Shown piece after piece: positions 60,342 to 64,000 of a stretch of 64,000 nucleotides of DNA. A program made the translations under genes and the position numbers. The DNA comes from Apiotrichum sp. Y4204 (taxonomy: Eukaryota > Basidiomycota > Tremellomycetes > Trichosporonales > Trichosporonaceae). The notes beneath the pieces are model-generated. The model was not told where the DNA came from. It was given only the letters and a program-made list of their open reading frames with translations, and made no database searches. The DNA lies in assembly GCA_025531455.1 (NCBI GenBank), contig JAMYHL010000007.1, forward strand, positions 372,001 through 436,000, written 5' to 3'. Positions within the stretch are counted from its first letter, which is position 1. The number at the start of each line of letters is the position of its first letter.

Positions 60342-62448
60342 ATGTCGCTCCCCAGCGGCGTCGTTCCCCTCGCGCCGAGCAGCGGCACGCCGCCGCCGAG
60401 CTTTCTTGTCCGCTTCCCTGACGATACATGGACGAAACTCGCCGCGGCGGCTAAGAACGGTGTTGAAGTGTCGTTGACGGTTGATGGCGCAGTGGTGAGT
60501 GCGACTCGCTCGCGGAAACGCCGCACGGCGCCGAATCACATGAGCTCCACTGACACCCCAGGTCCTCAACCTCCCAGACCAGGAGCCGATTACGCTCGAG
60601 GCGCACAATGGCGCGCCGACGGAGCTGTACACATTTTCCGGCAGCGATCTGCAGCCGTTGGGAATCGCCGGCGCGCGGTTTAGCGTACCGTTCTCGTCGG
60701 CGGCGACGACGCGCGCAGCAGAGAAAGTGCGCCAGTCAAACGAGGCACTCGAAAGGCAGCGCCAGCTGCGCGCCGATCGCGTCGTTGGAAGACCCTCGAA
60801 ACCCGCGAGTGGACCGAGTGCACCAAGCTTCAACCCCCTACCGCTGGCAGCTGCGCAGCCGATGGCACGCACGATGAGCGGACCATCAGCTCTCACCCTC
60901 GGAACAGGACCACCAGAAGTCAAACCACTCAAGACCCGCATCGTTCAATTCCTCGCTCTCGGGCCTGCGACCATTCAGGAGATCCTGGAACGTACCGGCG
61001 GCGCCGATGAAGAGGTGACCCGCGCAGTCAAAGTGGTGAGTGGCACGCCGTGCGGTCATAGCTGCACATCTCATTACACAATTTATTGTTCTTGCTGACG
61101 TGTACAGATAGGGCAGCCCCTCAAGGATGGGCTGCGGTATCGCTTGCGCCCGCCGCAGTACGCGAAGATTAAGATCGGGCAGTGGAAGTACACGTACGAG
61201 GAAAAGCTCGAGGTGATCCGGCTGGCACACGAAGCGTTTGACGAGCTGGGATTGGAGAAGGATGCGGAGGAACGCGCAGAGTTGGAGCAGAAGGCGATCG
61301 AGGCCCTCGCCGGCGGTCCCGGAGCCGCCGGGTCATCGTCTGGCGTGTCCCAGCCGGCTACACCTCCTGAGCCGCCAGCCCCGCCAGTGCAGGTGTCGCC
61401 AGTGAAGAAAAAGGCCGCTCTTCCGGATCGCGCCGGGCGCACCGAATCCCCTGCACCAAGCAAGCCGAGGGCCAAGGAGCCAAAGGTGGAGCGTACCAAG
61501 GTCGGCAAGCAGATCGCCAAGGTGCGCCAGAGCTTTGCTCAGCGCTCGAGCTCGCTACCGGCTTCCCGCGGACCTGAGGGTGGTGCGAGCCCTCGCCCCG
61601 CGGCCAGCGGCCTACCTGACGAGCAGGAGGCAAAACCGGAGAAGAAGGAGCCGCCACCGCGGAAGGAAAAGGAACCGTCGCCGAAGAAGGCATCACCAAA
61701 GGACGAGCCGAAGAAGAAGCCACCGGTAAACGGCGCGCGCAAGGGTGGTGTCGACATGAAGAAGCGCAACTCGCGGGACTACACGAGCTCGGAGGACAGC
61801 GATAGCGACGACGGCCGCGGGCGGAGCCGCGTGAAGAAGCCAGCCGCGACGAACGGCAAGGCAACCAAGGCGGCCAATGGACGTCGGAAGGAATCACCGA
61901 GCTACACGTCGAGCGAGGACGAGTCACGACAGCGCAAGACAAAGGACCGCGGGCGCGAGAAGGACGTAAAGGAGCGCGCACGCGAGCGCGAGAAGGAAAA
62001 AGAGCAAAGGGAGCGTGAACGGGAGAAGGAGCGCGAGAAGGAACGCGAACGCGAGCGTGAACGTGAACGCGAACGGGAACGCGAAAAGGAACGCGAGCGC
62101 GACCGACAGCAGCGCGAGCGCGACAAGGAGATTGGCGAGATAATCGAGGACCGGCTGCTGAAGCGCAAGGCGGACAAGGTTGCCAACGGTGGCGCACGCC
62201 GGCCGTCTGGACCGCTCGCCGCCGCCCCGAACGCCAAGGCACTCCGCGACCGCTACGACGAGATCTACCCGCTCTACGAATCGCTGTCCGCCTCCCTAGC
62301 CAACGTGTTCCAGAGCGCCGAGCGCGTGCGCGACGGCGGCTCCCCGGCACCGGCGATGAGCGAGGCGGACGTGCAGAGCAAGATCCAAAAGTACCAGGAG
62401 TACCACCGCGAGCTGGAGGGCATCCGCGCATGGTTTGCGCCGCAGTAG
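60342..62448 (+). CDS. ELL-like RNA polymerase II elongation factor
   Basis: Three exons (60342-60494, 60562-61035, 61108-62448) encode 655 residues. The N-terminal 170 residues have alternating strands (FLVRFPDDTW, VEVSLTVDG, TELYTFSGSD) as in ELL N-terminal domains. A winged-helix-like segment at about 173-260 includes LKTRIVQFLALGPATIQEIL and LKDGLRYRLRPPQYAKI, with intron 2 inside it. The middle is Lys/Pro/Ser-rich, then a long Arg/Glu/Lys helix made of RE/KE repeats. The C-terminal region (about 585-655) has RYDEIYPLYESL and QKYQEYHRELEGIRAWF, resembling the occludin/ELL homology domain. ELL suppresses pausing of RNA polymerase II in the nucleus. The fold matches the family in order but overall identity looks low, so a moderate confidence is given. 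Confidence 0.65.
61972..62130 (+). repeat. Arg-Glu/Lys-Glu coding repeat (single alpha helix)
   Basis: About 50 codons alternate Arg or Lys with Glu in the ELL-like protein. Such strings form long charged single alpha helices. Codon choice is mixed (CGC, CGT, CGG, GAA, GAG), so the run is kept at protein level. Confidence 0.85.
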
Positions 62449-62796
62449 AAGGGGCAGTGTATCGAGATCATCGCGTGGGATCGAGTAGAGGGATACAGAG
62501 CGGGATCGCTGCGTGTGCAGCGTGGAATAATTGCTTGTACTATAGGCTATAGGTGATGCATGGTGTCTGTACTCCGGCCGCTGACGAGGTCCGCGGCGAA
62601 CGGGTACCCCGCTGACAGCTCCACTGACAATGACCTCGCCACTCATTCTCCTCACCTTCCTCCCCACTCTCAAAGTACTCGGCCCCACCCCGAGTCATCA
62701 ACCTACTGGACACATTGAGCTCTGGCTGGGTGGGCTGTTTGTCTGCATTGTGGGATGACTGGGTGTATAACCCATAGCATCTGGGAGGATGTAGTC
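62449..62796. other. 3' flank of the ELL-like gene
   Basis: This 348-bp stretch lies between the ELL-like stop codon and the candidate small minus-strand frame. It contains TACTATAGGCTATAGG near 62537-62552, but no gene is supported. Confidence 0.5.
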
Positions 62797-63087
62797 TTAC
62801 TCACGCAGTACTTCCCATCCAAAGCGTTCGTGGTGTATTGGTGCTAAATTTCTGAGCAGAGGCTGACGTTGCTCGTCGCTCGAGCAGCATGCTGTCATGA
62901 TCGCGGAGCCCGCGTTTCCGATGAACTCTGCGAGCTCCTTGCCGTCGCAGCTGCGAGTGTCGGAAGAGACTATGTGGCAGAGCGCTGCGCGACGGCCGGC
63001 CTCCGCTAAGACTGCCTCTGTCCGTTCCACAGCCGTTTTTACAGAGTCGCTGATGATCGTCTCCACGTCCACCAACCGCGCACTCAT
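62797..63087 (-). CDS. possible small protein, 96 residues, unknown
   Basis: An ATG-initiated minus-strand frame encodes 96 residues with balanced composition: an amphipathic start (VDVETIISDSVKTAVERTEAV), then ALCHIVSSDTRSCDGKELAEFIG. A GTGAGT donor at 62804 inside the last codons could splice to an acceptor near 62760 and change the end. No domain was recognised. The frame may be real or fortuitous; it sits between a convergent gene and the end of the next minus-strand gene. Confidence 0.3.
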   Translation of the reverse strand: MSARLVDVETIISDSVKTAVERTEAVLAEAGRRAALCHIVSSDTRSCDGKELAEFIGNAGSAIMTACCSSDEQRQPLLRNLAPIHHERFGWEVLRE

Positions 63088-63344
63088 TCTGTTCGTTCTC
63101 AGGGCCTAATTTCATCTCACTTACAAGCTCACCCTTGTTCTTTCCAGCTTCGCCGGCCGCCCCATTCCGTCTCTTCCAGCTTGCCCCTTCTCCCGGCCTC
63201 CGCGTCCATCGTGTCCATACCATTATCTCTTTCCCGCCTCTGAGCGCCACATTCATTTTATCTACATTTCATTCAATCTCGACCTTCGACTCGGCAGGGG
63301 ATCGTCTCTGTGTTACCCCATGCCGGCCTGACAATCTATTATAT

Positions 63345-64000
63345 TCATATAGCGAAGAGCAGCATATCCATGCCTCCCTCGTCCTGCAGTCCAGGGATGC
63401 CAGTAACGTTCTCCACCCAAGTGAGCGCTGCGGTCTCCTCGTACGGCGTCGCAGTGACACTGAGGGCGGCGACGAGCTCGCTCCCAGACGAGCGCAAAGC
63501 GGAAATGAGGTCGACGACCATGAGGCGAGTGTGGACTTCTGCGTCGCCAAACGCCGAGCGGAGGCGGAGAATCATCGCGCCGTGCTTATGCGACCGCTTG
63601 GAGGTATGCGGCTCGAGCGCCGCGATGAACGCGGGCTCGATGCGGCCATTCCCGCCTACAAGGCGTGCGCTGCTACCCCCAAACGACACGATGGCAAACT
63701 GGCGCGCCGCGGGTGGGCCAGGGACGAAAAGCAGCGTGTCCTTCCCCTCGGCCTTGGCGAAGAGACACGGTGCGGCGAGGAGGTGCCACCCCGTGTCTGC
63801 GAGGGCGACGAGGATCGCGATGAGGAGATGTTGTGGGCGGGCGTCGCGTGTCGTCCCTGTTGTTATCGAGTTGCAGACGCGACCCACAAGGCGTGCCACG
63901 CAGCTTGTATTCCCATCCCCCGTCAGCAGGTTTGATCCGCTGGATACCCTTCGGCCACGAGCCGACGATTGCACCTTCTACGACGCCCTCGACTCCGGGC
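63345..64000 (-). CDS. conserved hypothetical basidiomycete protein, 3' part (partial)
   Basis: The gene enters from the right edge; the visible exons are 64000-63888 (partial) and 63856-63345, separated by a 31-nt intron. Joined, the frame reads SWPKGIQRIKPADGGWEYKLRGTPW and then TRDARPQHLLIAILVALADTGWHLL, with KDTLLFVPGPPA further on. The splice restores the Trp at the junction. The pattern (SWPKGIQ, KLRGTPW, LALADTGW, KDTLLF) looks like a family of basidiomycete proteins of unknown function. A second half (LRLRSAFGDAEVHTRLMVVDLI) may continue the same fold. The start lies outside the window. Confidence 0.65.

Noticed and set aside
61358..62431. A 357-codon minus-strand frame rich in Arg and Pro
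   Set aside because: It is the mirror of the Lys/Glu/Arg-rich ELL-like exon and shows only low-complexity composition.
63135..63935. 266-codon plus-strand frame at the right edge
   Set aside because: It is antisense to the conserved minus-strand gene, whose splice-restored sequence is much more protein-like.

Overview
The window reads as nuclear DNA of a basidiomycete yeast-like fungus of the class Tremellomycetes, probably order Trichosporonales. The evidence is GC-rich coding sequence, many short introns (about 31-60 nt, GTRNGT donors, CTNAC-like branch sites, pyrimidine-rich ends), a fungal D-amino-acid oxidase and xanthine dioxygenase, an SPX-ankyrin-GDPD Pho81 protein and a Zn2Cys6 regulator. 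The species assignment is inference. No rRNA, tRNA, CRISPR or intact transposon was recognised by eye.

Layout. 0.3-3.4 kb: NDR-like AGC kinase (-). 6.3-8.1 kb: bHLH factor (-). 9.9-12.7 kb: RS-rich coiled-coil protein (-). 13.3-14.7 kb: peroxisomal D-amino-acid oxidase (-). 15.3-18.0 kb: Pro/Asn-rich single-pass membrane mucin (-). 21.6-23.2 kb: xanthine dioxygenase (-), with GATA motifs upstream. 25.6-28.3 kb: two tandem F-box-like paralogues (+). 30.2-34.1 kb: PHO81-like phosphate regulator (+), then a small Pro-rich ORF (+). 35.9-37.2 kb: SFH5-like Sec14 protein (-). 37.7-40.7 kb: Zn2Cys6 factor (-). 42.7-43.5 kb: dithiol glutaredoxin (-). 43.5-48.9 kb: a long stretch without a supportable gene. 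48.9-51.9 kb: DH-PH RhoGEF (+). 54.8-56.4 kb: SH3 protein (+). 56.8-57.4 kb: dUTPase (-), head to head with Mago nashi at 57.7-58.9 kb (+). 60.3-62.4 kb: ELL-like elongation factor (+). 63.3-64.0 kb: 3' part of a conserved hypothetical gene (-) cut by the window edge.

Most genes are unrelated housekeeping and regulatory genes. Two themes link neighbours. Nitrogen scavenging is represented by D-amino-acid oxidase and xanthine dioxygenase within 10 kb. Gene-expression machinery is represented by Mago, the ELL-like factor and the RS-rich protein. Gene models were built by joining open frames at GT-AG sites so that phase and conserved motifs run through every junction; every multi-exon model sums to a whole number of codons. 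Several models need tiny exons: 6 nt inside Mago, 6 nt as the first coding exon of PHO81, 23 nt in glutaredoxin and 11 nt at the end of Mago.

No clearly undescribed multi-gene system was found. The best leads are the Mago microexon, the tandem F-box-like family, the RS/coiled-coil protein, the repeat-built mucin and the large gene-poor stretches.
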